Source: Antilocapra americana
Lineage: Eukaryota > Chordata > Mammalia > Artiodactyla > Antilocapridae
Assembly: GCA_007570785.1 (NCBI GenBank)
Contig: ML664183.1
Coordinates: 21,533,322-21,597,321 of the forward strand
Length of the DNA stretch: 64,000 nucleotides
Direction of reading: 5' to 3'
Position 1 is the stretch's first letter. Each line of letters opens with the position of its first letter. The notes under the pieces were generated by a model. The model searched no databases and was not told the DNA's origin. It saw nothing but the letters and a program-made list of their open reading frames with translations. Below, one piece after another: positions 12,222 through 23,860 of the stretch. Made by a program: the position numbers and the translations under genes.

Positions 12222-12513
12222 TTATCCAGTCCTGAAGGAAGTCAACCCTGAATTTTCACTGGAGGGACTGATGCTAAAACTCCAATATTTTGGCCACATG
12301 ATGTGAAGAGCCTTGGAAAAGACCCTGATGCTGGAAAAGATTGAAGGCAAAAGGGAAAGAGGGCGGCAGAGGATGACATGGTTGGATGGCATCTCAGATT
12401 CAACAGACAGGAATCTGAGCAAACTCCAGGAGACAGTGAAGGACAGGGAAGCCTGGTGTGCTGCAGTCCATGGGGTCGCAAAGAGTCAGACATGACTTAG
12501 TGATTGAACAATA
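12222..12513 (+). mobile_element. BovB LINE 3' end
   Basis: Sense 3' region, truncated at about the CCAGTCCTGAAGGA block and ending GTGATTGAACAATAAC. It lies tail to tail with the antisense BovB at 12640-13234. Confidence 0.93.
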
Positions 12514-12639
12514 ACAAAAACACTTAATTGCTTAAGGGACCGTCCAGAGGAGTATAGAAAATAAAAACTTTATGCTTTTTTATCTTGGCTCCTCCTACTT
12601 TCATACTCAGTTTCCTCAGGCAAGTTAACTACAATATAT

Positions 12640-13234
12640 CAGTTCAGTTCAGTCCCTCAGTCATGTCAAACTCTTTGGGAGCCCATAAACTGCAGCACCC
12701 CAGGCCTCCCTGTTCATCACCAACTCCCAGAGTTTACCTGAACTCATCTCCGTTGAATTAGTGATGCCAGCCAATCATCTCATCCTCTGTCATCCCCTTC
12801 TCCTACCACCTTCAACCTTTCCCAGCATCAGGGACTTTTCAAATGAGTCAGCTCTTCTCATCAGGTGGCCAAAGTATTGGAGTTTCAGCTTTAACGTCAG
12901 TCCTTCCAATGAACAGCCAAGACTCATCTTCTTTAGGATGGACTGGTTGGATCTCCTTGCAGTCCAAGGGACTCTCAAGAGTCTGCACCAATACCACAGT
13001 TCAAAAGCATCAGTTCTTCAGTGCTCAGCCTCTTTCACTGTCCAACTCTCACATGACTACTGGAAAAACCATAGCCTTGATGGGACAGACGTTTGTTAGC
13101 AAAGTAACGTCTCTGCTTTTTAATATGCTGTCTAGGTTGGCAATTGCTTTTCTTCCAAGGAGCAAGCGTCTTTTAATTTCATGGCTGGATTTTGGAGCCC
13201 AAAAAATAAAGTCAGCCACTGCTTCCACTGTTTC
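12640..13234 (-). mobile_element. BovB LINE 3' end
   Basis: Antisense, starting with the CAGTTCAGTTCAGT tail and extending about 0.6 kb into the C-terminal region, where it stops inside the CTTCCACTGTTTC block. Frames on both strands here are repeat translations. Confidence 0.94.
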
Positions 13235-13550
13235 ATTAAATAAATAAGGAAACAGTAAATTAATGTAAAACACAGTCTCATTATTAAAATAATTTCAATA
13301 AATCGTATCTTGCTCCTAATAAGCAACATTTGAAATTGCACTTGATCCAGATCTAGAATAACAAGTAACTGAGCCCTTTGGCAATTTTTTTTCTTCATAT
13401 ATATGTGACTCAATATTCATCTTAGAAGGTGGTACAGTTGAATTAACAGTTATTGCAGAAAACTTCAATTCTACTTAAAACAGAAGTATAATAACAAATT
13501 AATCATTTACATCTAATTTAATGGAAGAATGAAGAAAATGTATTTCAAAC
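13235..13550. other. Unique AT-rich sequence
   Basis: Nothing recognised. Confidence 0.5.
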
Positions 13551-13579
13551 TTGTGTGTGTATATGTGTGTGTGTGTATA
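13551..13579. repeat. Interrupted (TG)n microsatellite
   Basis: Two TG runs separated by a TATA interruption, directly abutting the 3' side of the Bov-A2 element. This is a common origin for ruminant microsatellites. Confidence 0.9.
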
Positions 13580-13581
13580 CA

Positions 13582-13831
13582 TGCACTTAGTCACTCAGTT
13601 GCAACCCCATGGACTGCAGCCCACCAGACTCCTCTGTCCATGAGATTTTCCATGCAAGTGTACTGGAGTGGAGTACCATTGCCTTCTCCGGTCTGAGCCA
13701 CTAGGGAAGCCCAAAAATACTGGAGTAGATAGCCTATCTCTTCTCTAAGAGATCTTCCCAACAAAGGAATTGAACTGGTATCTCCTGCATTATAGGCTGA
13801 TTCTTTACCAGCTGAGCTACCAGGGAAGCTC
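13582..13831 (-). mobile_element. Bov-A2 SINE
   Basis: Two A bodies lie in tandem and antisense. The first runs to about 13690; the short linker TGAGCCACTAGGGAAGCCC precedes the second copy, which ends AGCTACCAGGGAAGCT. This dimer order identifies the Bov-A2 class. Confidence 0.9.
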
Positions 13832-14179
13832 ATTTTAACCATACAGCTTTTCAATAAGGATGGAATGTATTATTAACATGAATGAGCAAAAGAAAGCCCT
13901 TTCCTCAAGGTAGCTTAGGTGAATAAATCAAACTGATTTGAAAGGAAACCTCAACCTAATAATCAGTGGTACTTTATCATTATATGAAGTCCTCATTTCA
14001 TTTTATCCTTTAATTGTTTATGCTTAACTCAATTTGGAATCAAGGAACATTATCTAATACTAGATTTTTCTCAAATTGCTGTTTCACTATTACCTCTGTT
14101 TATGTCCTACATTTGATAAATATGCAATTATTAATTTAATATATAATAGTTCACATTTATTTCTGTTAACAAACTTTAT
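13832..14179. other. Unique sequence
   Basis: Nothing recognised. Confidence 0.5.
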
Positions 14180-14460
14180 TTTAGAACATTTTAGATTTAC
14201 AGAGTAAAGCAAAGATAGTACAGATGTTTACTGCATTACCACATATTCTGTTTACCCTATTATTGACATCTTAGTCATGGACTAAAGTCCATATTATTCA
14301 TAGTTTCTACACTTTCCCTATTCTTTGCTATAGTTCCTATTGTCCTTTTTCTCTTCCTGGATTACATTCAAGGCATTCTCTTATATTTAGTCACCACACC
14401 TCCTTAGGCTCCTCTTGCTTGTGATATACATTTATTTTTAAGGCCCCACATTTTACATGT
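14180..14460 (-). mobile_element. Probable old L1-type 3' UTR remnant
   Basis: The run from TTTAGAACATTTTAGATTTACAG through CTTAGGCTCCTCTTG resembles a common mammalian L1M 3' UTR in antisense. Family assignment is from memory and orientation is inferred. Confidence 0.4.
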
Positions 14461-16204
14461 GAGTTCTATGTTAAAAAAAAAAATGTTTATACTCTCTTTT
14501 CCTATACAAACTAACTGAAAGACATGGAAGAAGGTTGTACCCACAACCCCAAGCTAATATACTAGTATTTCTAAAAAGTAAGGAAGAATGATTAGGGTGG
14601 CAACAGCCCCTAGCTGTCTCTCAATTACATTTTTTCCATCCTTATAGTAAGAAAATACATTGAGTTTTAGCAGAACACGCCACTATCCAGCTAGGGTCTG
14701 AATTTTCCAGCACTCTTGCAGCTAGATAAGGCAACATGACTAAGTCAGGCCAACATTATGTGAAAGGAAGTCATATTGAAGTAAATTGCAAGACACCTCC
14801 TTCGAATTCATGGTTAGGTGTATTCCTTCTCCTTGTCATGCGCTAATGAGCTCACTCATTGCATTCAATCTGAAGGCCACAAATCTAGGAGACGAAAGAG
14901 TCACAGGATGCAAGGGATCTGATCACTCAATAACTTCATGGAGTGGAGTTTATCTCCTCTGCCCTACACTACTCACCTCTGTGCCATTTGAAAGGAAAGA
15001 AATAAACTTGGATACTACTAACACCCTTACAACCTTGAGTCTCTGTCACAATAATTTACCATCTACCATAACTGATGCAGTACAAAAAGAAATGGTTAGA
15101 AATTCAAATTTTCAACACACAAATGGAAAAGCTTAAATTTGAAAGTATCAGAATATTGCCAAAGATGAAACAGATAATGTTAAGTTGTAACAATATAACT
15201 TATTTTGGAGTGCTCAACTGAATAGCTTTGAAAAATAAATTTAATTTTATGTCAGCTTCATATTTCTGTTGCTGCAAATGAGGAAGTTTTTACTTGAATT
15301 ATTGCTAATTTTCTCTTACTGTTAACCGTAAATGTATAAAATAGGTATTTATTTTGAAGGGATTCCAAAAATGCCTGGAATTTTGGAATTAATTTGAAAG
15401 TACCTGCCTCTAAGCCATTATTTCCCTAAAGTAAAAGAGACTTACAGAAAAAAAAAAAAAAAAAAAAAAGATCTGAAAACAAGAGATACTATAAGAAGTA
15501 AATGACTTCAAAACTCAAAGAATCTATGCTGTCTGGAATAAAAAATCTCCTTTTATTTCAGTAAATGCTTATTTTTCACATGTATAGGAATAGTTGAAAC
15601 CATTCAGCCTTGGAACAATGAACATAAAAAGGAGGGGCATTTTAGTGCATAACTATTTGATAGACTGTATTTTCATTGTGTATCGCAGTTAGATCACTAA
15701 AAAACTCTTCTTTAGTTTCATAGCAATATCATCCCTGAGGCTATTTAATGGGTGGTGTAACTCAGGTATCGGTGAGGGGGTTCCTACCCCTCAGTGAGCT
15801 AGTTAAACTGAATTGGAAAGTCCAGTCCTATTGCCTGTGCAAAGCCTTCCGCATGACCTACTCGCATTTAGGGACATGTAATACCGAGACCACTCTTCTT
15901 CTATGGCTTAATTTTCCATCTGTCATGTCACCATACCAGGAATATCAGCTCTTTTTCTAGTTTTCAAAAGCAGTCCAATTATATTTTTTGAGTTTTATCA
16001 CATTTTTAAAGAGCTGTAGGAATTAAAAAGGGAGTCATGTAGTAGACTAAGAGGCCTAAATCCTTTAAGCTCAAGTATATGCAGAGTAGCCTAACTTTTA
16101 TTAGCTCACATATCCAATTCATATTCCCAAATGCACTGAGAGGCTCAGAAATGATTCTTACAGGTAACAGTATTCATTCAACTTAGAAAGCATCCAATGC
16201 CAGA
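14461..16204. other. Unique sequence with poly(A) run
   Basis: No gene is recognised. An A run of about 20 lies at 15449-15469 with no recognisable retrocopy upstream. The stretch 14670-14780 has the texture of an ancient interspersed repeat, but I cannot name it. A 116-codon frame at 14786-15136 shows no domain and is not called. Confidence 0.5.
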
Positions 16205-16216
16205 TATAGTACCCTA

Positions 16217-16467
16217 TTATGTTCGTTGTGCTCAGTCTCCAGTCATATCTAACTCTTTGTGACCCTAAGGACTGTAAGTCACCAGGTTCCTCTGTCTATG
16301 GGATTCTCCAGGCAAGAATACTGGAGTGGGTTGCCATTTTCTCCTCCAGAGGATCTTCCCAACCCAGGAATTGAACCTGTGTCTCTTGGATCTGCTATAT
16401 TGGCAGGCATATGTATGCATGTAGGTATGCATTTATTTATTTATACAACTAAGCCATCTGGGAAGCC
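16217..16467 (-). mobile_element. Bov-tA SINE with expanded head
   Basis: Antisense copy flanked by a perfect 12 bp duplication TATAGTACCCTA (16205-16216 and 16468-16479). Between about 16408 and 16445 the tRNA-derived head carries an extra block of TATGCATG and TTTATTTATT repeats not found in other copies here. Confidence 0.92.
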
Positions 16468-16479
16468 TATAGTACCCTA

Positions 16480-16751
16480 ACCTCTGCCCTTTATAAATAT
16501 AATTAGCAAAAGTTGTAATCTAAAGAATTCCATTGGTCAGGATCAGTGACTTAATAAAAAGATAATAAAAAAATATATGATAGATGAATGAAGTAGCTAT
16601 AAGACTGTGAGCCAAAATATAACCAAATGATTAAGGTACATACATGTCATATATTATTATTATTTTATCTAACAAGAAATAACCCTTCAACTATCATTGA
16701 CACAGTAGCTAAAATCTTTTAAGATTCCTTATGATAAACAGAGTATGCAAC
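16480..16751. other. Unique sequence
   Basis: Nothing recognised. Confidence 0.5.
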
Positions 16752-16760
16752 TTATTTGTT

Positions 16761-18240
16761 TACTTCAGTTCAGTGGCTCAGTCATGTCCGACTATTTGCG
16801 ACTCCATGAACCACAGCACTCAAGGCCTCCCTGTCCATCGCCACCTCTCAGAATCTACCTAAGCCCCTGGCCATAGAGTCAATCATGCCATCCAGCCATC
16901 TCATCCTCTGCTGTTCCCTTCTCCTCTTGCCTTCAATCTTTCCCAGAATCAGAGTCTTTAACAATGAATCATCTCTTCACATGAGGTGGCCCAAGTACTG
17001 GAGTTTCAGCTTCAACATCAGTCCTTCCAATGAACAGCCAGGACTGACCTCCCCTAGGATGGACTGGTTGGATCTCCTTGCAGTCCAAGGGATTCTCAAG
17101 AGTCTTCTCCAACACCACAGTTCAAAAACATCAGTTCTTCGGCACTCAGCTTTCTTTATAATCCAACTCTCACATCCATATGTGATTACTGGAAAAACCA
17201 TAGCCTTGATTAGATGAACCTTTGTTGGCAAAGTTATGTCTCTGCTTTTTAATATGTTGTCTAGGATGGCCATAACTTTCCTTCCAAGGAGTAAGTGTCT
17301 TTTAATTTCATGGCTGCAATCACCATCTGCAGTGATTTTGGAGGCCAGGAAAATAAAGTCAGCCACTGTTTCCACTGTTTCCCCATCTATCTGCATTGAA
17401 ATGATGGGGAAAAATAAGTGATCTTAGTTTTCTGAATGTTGAGCTTTAAGCCAACTTTTTCACTCTCCTCTCTCACTTTCATCAAGAGGCTCTTTAGTTC
17501 TTCTTCACTTTCTGCCATAAGGGTGGTGTCATCTGCATATCCAAGGTTATTAATATTTCTCCTGGGAATCTTGATTCCAGCTTGTTCTTCTTCCAGCCCA
17601 GCATTTCTCATGATGTACTCTGCATATAAGTTAAATAAGCAGGATGACAATATACAGCCTTGACGTACTCCTTTCCCTATTTGGAACCAGTCTGTTGTTC
17701 CATGTCCTGTTCTAACTCTTGCTTCCTGACCTGCATGCAGGTTTCTCAAGAGGCAGGTTAGATGGTCTGATACTCCTATCTCTTTAAGAATTTTCCACAG
17801 TTAATTGTGATCCACACAGTCAAAGGCTTTGGCATAGTCAATAAAGCAGAAAGAGATGTTTTTCTGGAACTCTCTTGCTTTTTCAATGATCCATAGGATA
17901 CTGGAAACTTGATCTCTGGTTCCTCTGTCTTTTCTAAAATGAGCTTGAACATCTGGAAGTTCACAGTTCATGTATTGCTGAAGCCTGGCTTGGATAATTT
18001 TAAGCATTACTTTACTAGTGTGTGAGATGAGAGCAATTGTACAGCAGTTTGAACATTCTTTGGCATTGCCTTCCTTTGGGATTGGAATGATAACTGACCT
18101 TTTCCAGTCCTGTGGCCAACTGCTGAGTTTTCCATATTTTCTGGCATATTGAGTGCAGCACTTTCACAGTGTCATCTTTCAGGATTTGAAATAGGTCAAC
18201 TGGAATTCCATCACCTTCACTAGCTTTGTTCATAGTGATG
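16761..18240 (-). mobile_element. BovB LINE, 1.5 kb 3' portion
   Basis: The longest uninterrupted BovB segment on one strand apart from 50565-52565. It begins with the 3' tail (CTTCAGTTCAGT) and ends at the block TAGCTTTGTTCATAGTGATG. TTATTTGTT (16752-16760) and TTATTTGGTT (18242-18251) are a possible imperfect duplication. It carries the decayed reverse transcriptase described separately. Confidence 0.95.
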
Positions 18241-18254
18241 ATTATTTGGTTCAT
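16977..18254 (-). pseudogene. BovB reverse transcriptase remnant
   Basis: RTE-clade reverse transcriptase, broken. On the minus strand from right to left: the thumb-proximal N-terminal part (18254-18015), then FIDYAKAFDCVDHN, the first catalytic-Asp motif, ending at about 17801, then GVRQGC and LFNLYAEY, then an intact YADD (near 17527-17540), then the C-terminal region to 16977. The reading frame shifts near 18010 and near 17390, and a stop replaces a Lys codon just after VDHN near 17800. The catalytic residues survive but no continuous protein could be made. The endonuclease half is absent. Confidence 0.9.
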
Positions 18255-19819
18255 TACTTACACGAAATTTTTGAATGCCAAAAATATTCAAAGAATAGGA
18301 ATTTCATATGAATCAATCTAACATGTATGCAAAATCTTTCTCTTCTAATCCCTAAATTTATTCTAATGAATCTAGCCATCTATTGGTACATTGCAAGGAT
18401 TCACTAACCAAAGATCAGGAAAAAAGTAGAAATGCAGGCATCAGGAGAGGGTAAAAGTCAAAATGGTAATGAAAAAGAATTAGTTGTGAACAGAGAGGCA
18501 TGGTACAGAACTAATATATGCTGTATTAATTTTGCTGCTAGAATATAATAGAGAGTAAATGTTCTGAGTAGCTCTCAAAACAGAATTATGGAAGATGAAA
18601 ATTCAGGCTCTCTTTTATTTAATATAAAATTATTATTGTTACTGTGGTGAATCTGCAGGCAATCCTGCCTTCTATTATAGCCAATAGAAGCAGCAGCTAA
18701 GTCCTAGCAATATTTAACAGTATCTGTATTTTTTTTTCAACAGGCAAAAGTTATTAGGCTCAGTTTGTCAACCAAAACACCCAATGTTTTGCTCTAAAGG
18801 ACAAAGAAAACCAAGGGTCCTTGTAGGTGTAGACCAACTGGTGTGGCACAGAGATACTATCTTCTAGGTTCCAAAAAAGCAAAGTTCTCTCATTTCCTAG
18901 AATATGTGAACAGTTTATCCAATTGCATTCTGGCAGTGTCCTCATTTGAACCTCAATGTCTGGAGAGAAAGAAAAAGTCTTTTCTTTCTATTCAGACTCA
19001 AGAATTAATCTGGAACAAATATCAGTACCTGACACAAAAGAGCTTCTGTGGAGATAAAGGAGCTAATTTGTAAAGGCTGTTAGGCAATAGAACCTAACAA
19101 ACAGAGAAAAGCAAACTAAACTGGATAGGGCATCAAAAGCTGAAGAAGCATGAAATACTATAGCAGGGTTCCATAAACGAGATGCTCTGCAGAGGTCAAC
19201 TTTGATTTTTTTGTCTCATCTGGTAGGATATGTGTTCAACTTAATCTATGTCTAAGAAGGAAGAGAAAAATCACTTTGCAGCCAATTTCCCCAGCGTTTC
19301 TTAAGGCTGAATAAAAGTACCTTTAATAGTTTCCTCCAGTTACGAATATATAATCTTTGTGAAGTCCACTTTCTGGGGAAGGTGGTTTAAGAAATTCTGA
19401 TGTTCAAGTGACTTTTACTAAAGGAGATGGTCAATGGAGAAGAACTGAAGATTACCACCTTCGGGAAAAGAAGAAACTAATACTCCCGCCCCCATTTTCT
19501 GGATTAGAAGGTAATGAAAACTGTCAGATTGACAAGTGTCATCTTAACCAAGACCAGAGCACAGAGAAACTAGAGCAAGATTAGCAATATGGCTGACTTC
19601 AGGACAAAATGCCAAATAGAATAAAAGTTTAAATGAAAGAGTTGAGTTATTTAAATAGACAATGTTGAATCTGTACCAAGTCTCCTTATCCTATCTTACA
19701 TTCTACAAAGCAAATGTAAGTTGAGAAAGTGTGGGATGGTGATTAAGAAGGGGTACAGAGAAACATATGAAAAAATTCAAAGGATGTAGCAACATAGATA
19801 TTAAGAGAATAATCTGTTT
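18252..19819. other. Unique sequence
   Basis: 1.6 kb of moderately AT-rich sequence with a T run at 18729-18737. No gene or repeat family is recognised. Confidence 0.5.
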
Positions 19820-20560
19820 TTAGAGAGGAATCATCATATGTCAAATATGATAGGTCAAATAAAATAAAAACAGAGAAATGACTGCTATTCTTGGCAACAC
19901 AGACATCATAGAAAATCTTGATTATAGCAACTTCAAAGAGAGTTGGCTACAGAAAACCAAATGGAATACGTGAAGGACATATTATATAAAGAGATAAAAA
20001 CCATCAAAGGGAGCAGTAATTTCAAGAGGGGTGTGAAGTCAGCTTGAGTTGTCTTATTAAAGGGAAACACTAGGGCTTACATGAATGCAGATATAAACAA
20101 TTCGTCAAGCAGATAATGAGAAACTGATGATTCAGGAGGATATAGGGAAGATGTATGTAGGAAAGTATGGGGGATTCATACCAAAGAGTTGGCCTTTTTC
20201 ATATCAGGGACAAGTAACTAATCTGTGCACAAGCAAAGATACTCCATGGTCTTCACTTTTGATGTCTGAAAATAAAGGAAGATGATGGCTTTTATTTTCT
20301 CAATTAAGCATAAGACAAGATCATTATCAGAGGAAGGGGAGAGAGAAGAGATTGTGAAGAAGTGGGTGACAGGACAGGACTTGAGATTGTCATTTTGGAG
20401 ACTATTAAAGCATATTATAAACATATATTAAACTCTTGGGCCCTACTGAATGTCCAATTTGCATTTGAGACCTTAAATTGAAGTGAGACTAGACAATTCC
20501 CCTATAAATGTGCTCAGGTGCAACCCACAGATATTTGGGTTAACAAGGTAAGAGATTTTT
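19820..20560 (-). mobile_element. L2/CR1-clade LINE remnant
   Basis: Read on the minus strand, the segment around 19850-19885 gives a decayed version of the CR1-clade motif with HFSV-x-ILFDL before the catalytic Asp. The stretch near 20270-20340 encodes SDNDLVLCLIEKIKAI, which resembles the upstream L2-type element SADDLASYFTEKIEAI. The order and spacing (about 430 bp) fit a collinear fragment. Boundaries are approximate; very old. Confidence 0.65.
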
Positions 20561-21029
20561 CTAGAAGTATGTTATAGAGAATTAATCATGAAAAAAGTTT
20601 AGGTTTCTTCAAAGCAGATATTTTAGTTATGGAATAGAAATCTAAACCTGAGTAAGGAGGGAAGTGCAGGTATGATGAGGGTTATTGAATACAAAAATAT
20701 AATTGGGTAAATTGACTGCACTGGATTAAACATAGAATTGAGAGTTGAAGGTAATTATGTAGGACTGAATAGGTGAGGTGAGAATGAGAATAAATACTGC
20801 TTGAACTGATAGGATCAGTTTATGAATGTATGATCTACAGGAATGTTGAAATCAATACAGTCAATGATAAGGAAATGGTGAAAATAAAGGGAGAGTGTCA
20901 TGTGCTAAAATTATACATGAACAAGTAGAATCATTCAATTTAGGTAGATGATAACAATAGGGTACTGGTAGCTGAAAAAATCTTAAGGGGATTCAAAGAG
21001 AAGCTATGATTTTTGAAAAAGAATGGATG
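20561..21029. other. Unique sequence
   Basis: Nothing recognised. Confidence 0.5.
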
Positions 21030-21228
21030 TGTTAGCTGCTCAGTCATGTCCAACTCTCTGTGACCCTATGGACTGTAGCCCACCAGGTTCCTCTGTCTAT
21101 GGTATTCCCCAGGCACGAATACTGGAGTGAGTTACCATTTCCTTCTCCAAGGGATCTTCCTAATCCAGGTCAAACCCAGGTCTCCCGCAGTGCAGGCAGA
21201 TTCCTTACATCTGAGCCACAAGGAGAAA
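21030..21228 (-). mobile_element. Bov-tA SINE
   Basis: Antisense: TTAGCTGCTCAGTCATGTCC at left, head ending CTGAGCCACAAGGAGAA at right. Several small deletions in the head. No clear duplication. Confidence 0.93.
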
Positions 21229-21678
21229 TACACATGCATACAAAATAAAAGATGCTTAGACCTTGGTAGAGTAGTACAACCTCCAGAAAAGTATAAGAAA
21301 ATATCTAGAAAAGCACATAAAGATAAACTTAAATATTCATCAAGAGTGAACTAATGGAAAAAAAAAGCAATCTTGATAAGATCATATAATTTGCTACTAT
21401 TTTTTTTTAATACACAGTTTTCTACACTATTTTACCAAAGGAGAAAGTGATCATGATGCGGAATATGGGAAAAAAAAAAAAAAAGGAAGATAGCTATAAG
21501 CTCAAAAAGTATGCTTCACTTTTTAAAAAAATATACTTGAAATAAAGTATAAAATTAACTATACCTTATCTTTGGCTGAAATAGAAATGTTTTCATTCTT
21601 ATATTTCATAGTATTCAAATTATAAGCATTCATCATATTTATAGCAATAATAGGAATTAATATATATTCATTTTACTT
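21229..21678. other. Unique AT-rich sequence
   Basis: An A run lies at 21471-21484. Nothing else recognised. Confidence 0.5.
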
Positions 21679-21987
21679 GGACTTCCCTGTTGATTCAGTG
21701 GTTAAGAATCTGTTTGCCAATTCAAGAGACACAGGTTCTATCCCTGGTCTGGTAAGATTCTACATACCTTGAGACTACTAAACCCATGGGCCACAACTAC
21801 TAAGCCTGCATGCTGCAACTACTGAAGGCCACATGTCCTAGAAACCTTACTTTACAACAACAGAGCAAGAGAAGCCACTGCTTTGAGAAGGCTATGTACC
21901 ACAGGTAGATAGTAGCCCCAGCTTGTTGCAACTAGAGGAAGTCCACACACAATGAAGATCCAGCACAGACAAAAATAGAGAGAGAAA
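21679..21987 (+). mobile_element. CHR-type tRNA SINE
   Basis: Sense tRNA-derived head GGACTTCCCTG-x-TGATTCAGTGG followed by the CACAACTACT and TGCAACTACT repeats, AGAGAAGCC and GTAGCCCC blocks typical of the cetacean/ruminant CHR family. Its AAATAAATAAATAA tail lies at 22240-22254, beyond the nested Bov-tA. Confidence 0.88.
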
Positions 21988-22015
21988 TGGTGGTGGTGGT
22001 GGTGGTGGTGGTGGT
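21988..22015. repeat. (TGG)n microsatellite
   Basis: About nine TGG units between the CHR body and the nested SINE. Confidence 0.95.
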
Positions 22016-22239
22016 GTAGCTCCTGAGGCTAAGTCATGTTTGACTTTTGCAACTCCATGAACTGTAGTCCACCAGGCTCCTCTGTCCAGGAGATTTCCAA
22101 GGAAAGCATACTGGTGTGGGTTGCCATTTCCTTTTCCATGGGACTTTCCGAACCCAGGGATTGAACTCAAGTCTTCATTGCAGGCCATCTCCTGCACTGT
22201 AGGCAGATTCTTTACCAGCTTAATGGCCAGGGATGCCCC
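22016..22239 (-). mobile_element. Bov-tA SINE nested in CHR tail
   Basis: Antisense; the head has an extra partial copy of the CTCCTGCA block (near 22170-22200). The CHR A-rich tail resumes at 22240, so this SINE landed in the tail of the CHR element. Confidence 0.9.
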
Positions 22240-22259
22240 AAATAAATAAATAATTAAAA

Positions 22260-22296
22260 TTATATATATATATGTGTGTGTGTATATATATATATT
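22260..22296. repeat. Compound (TA)n(TG)n(TA)n microsatellite
   Basis: TA, TG and TA runs in succession directly after the CHR tail. Confidence 0.93.
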
Positions 22297-23749
22297 CATT
22301 TTTCTTAACATTTCTTTTATTTAAGGGGGCTTCCTGTCACCTGAATTTGAATTTTAGAATGTGATTTAACTTTAATATGCCATACACTGAGAAAATGTTT
22401 TAACTGAAGGTCAAATCTGTTCTAGGAAAAAAGATTTCCCTATCAACTGAACAGAATAGTCTAAGTATATATGTTTAACCTCATTTTATATCATTTGCTA
22501 TACAGATGTGACTTTATACATGGGTAACTTTAAAGTTCCCTTCCCTAGAACCAGAGATAATTACTAAATGACTAATGTTTTATTTTTGTGGAACAGGATT
22601 CTGAAAAGAGGAGTGGAAGATGGAGAGCTAAGCAGAAGAGGAGGGGAAGCAATAAAAATTGCATTACTGAGTTGGATGTCAATAAGATGGACTGCTAGTT
22701 CAATTTCACAATACACAGAATTGGATAATTATGTTTCAGAACCTTCTTTCTGGGGAAATCAAGGGAGAAACAATTATCTGTCAACTCCTGATCTTCATTG
22801 GTCAAAATTTTATTCAATAGATTTTAGACTTTGGACCTCTAGGTATGAAATTGACACTCCAAAATGTGAGTTTCTTTTGGGCATACCCCTGATCAAGGAT
22901 AAAAGCACGTAGCATGGTACTGACTTGAGACTGCAGAACATATGACCATAGCAGTGTCTAGTGTAAGAGATGACAGTTGTACCTCTTGCATAAATTTGTC
23001 ATGATTGGTTTTTCTTTAATCCCTGATGATAATGATACAAATCATAATTGGGGACTATTATTAGCTAACATTTCCAAAGATGAATCCAAATATGCAAATT
23101 ATACATCTAAAAATAGACATTTTAATAGAATGTGATCTATTTTGAAATGGCTATTTTATATTCTGTCCTTTACTCACAAGAGCAGTTTAATTAAAGGTGC
23201 AGGATTATAATGTCTCTGCTGGTCACAGATTACTTAGAGTTCTGGAGCCTACTAAACTAAGATGGATATGATAGCAATTCACAGGTTCTGTTAAGATAGA
23301 GTTTTAATGATCTTTAATGTAGCAATCTACAAAGTAAAATAATTATTTTGAATTATGTTAAATGCACATATTTATGTATTAAATTGTTTTTATTTAATAC
23401 AACAGAGCTAAACTCATAGAACTTATTTACATTATTAGTTGTTATAAGGACTTTTGACACTGATCATTTTTCATTTTCAATTCTGGTCCTTTTTTGCTCA
23501 AACTTTCAAAAGACATAGGTTCTTTTCATTGGATCATCACATTATTTTCTGTCAGCAGCCCTCCCCTAATATTTAGGGCAAAAATGTATTAGAAACAATA
23601 GCTATGTGGCTGGACCTTAACTACTATTAGACATAATAGTCTAAAGAATTTAGAGAAACTTTCAGTTTATTTTAACTGTTTCAAAATGCCTAACAAGGTG
23701 AATCACTGATAAAACTCTACCTACCCTTGGATAGGATGTATTTCAATTG
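22297..23749. other. Unique sequence
   Basis: No known repeat. Holds the unexplained 114-codon frame described at 22568-22912. Confidence 0.5.
22568..22912 (+). other. Unexplained 114-codon open frame
   Basis: The predicted product is hydrophilic with Trp and Ser residues spread through it and no motif I recognise. A sequence resembling a 3' splice site (TTTATTTTTGTGGAACAG) ends at about 22598, inside the frame. There is no CpG island, conserved start context or neighbouring exon. It could be chance, or the remnant of an old LTR element. I do not assign a function. Confidence 0.2.
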
Positions 23750-23860
23750 TGTCAGTTTGCAGATGAAGAAACAGAGGTTTACAGAGATTGAGTGACTGGT
23801 CAAAAGTAATAGAGTACAATATAAGACTGAACTCTAAAATAATTCAGATGTCTTCCTTAA
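23750..23860 (-). mobile_element. MIR SINE
   Basis: Antisense MIR core: CAGATGAAGAAACAGAGGTT, GAGTGACTGGTCAAAAG and GACTGAACTCTAAA follow in the expected order. Confidence 0.75.

Noticed and set aside
14786..15136. 116-codon open frame
   Set aside because: No domain, unremarkable composition, no supporting exon signals. The length is plausible by chance over 64 kb in six frames.
15449..15469. Poly(A) run suggesting a processed pseudogene
   Set aside because: No spliced-message-like or coding sequence is recognisable upstream and no target duplication is seen.
21892..22311. 139-codon frame with a proline run
   Set aside because: It reads through a SINE and the TGG microsatellite; the proline run is just the reverse strand of TGG repeats.
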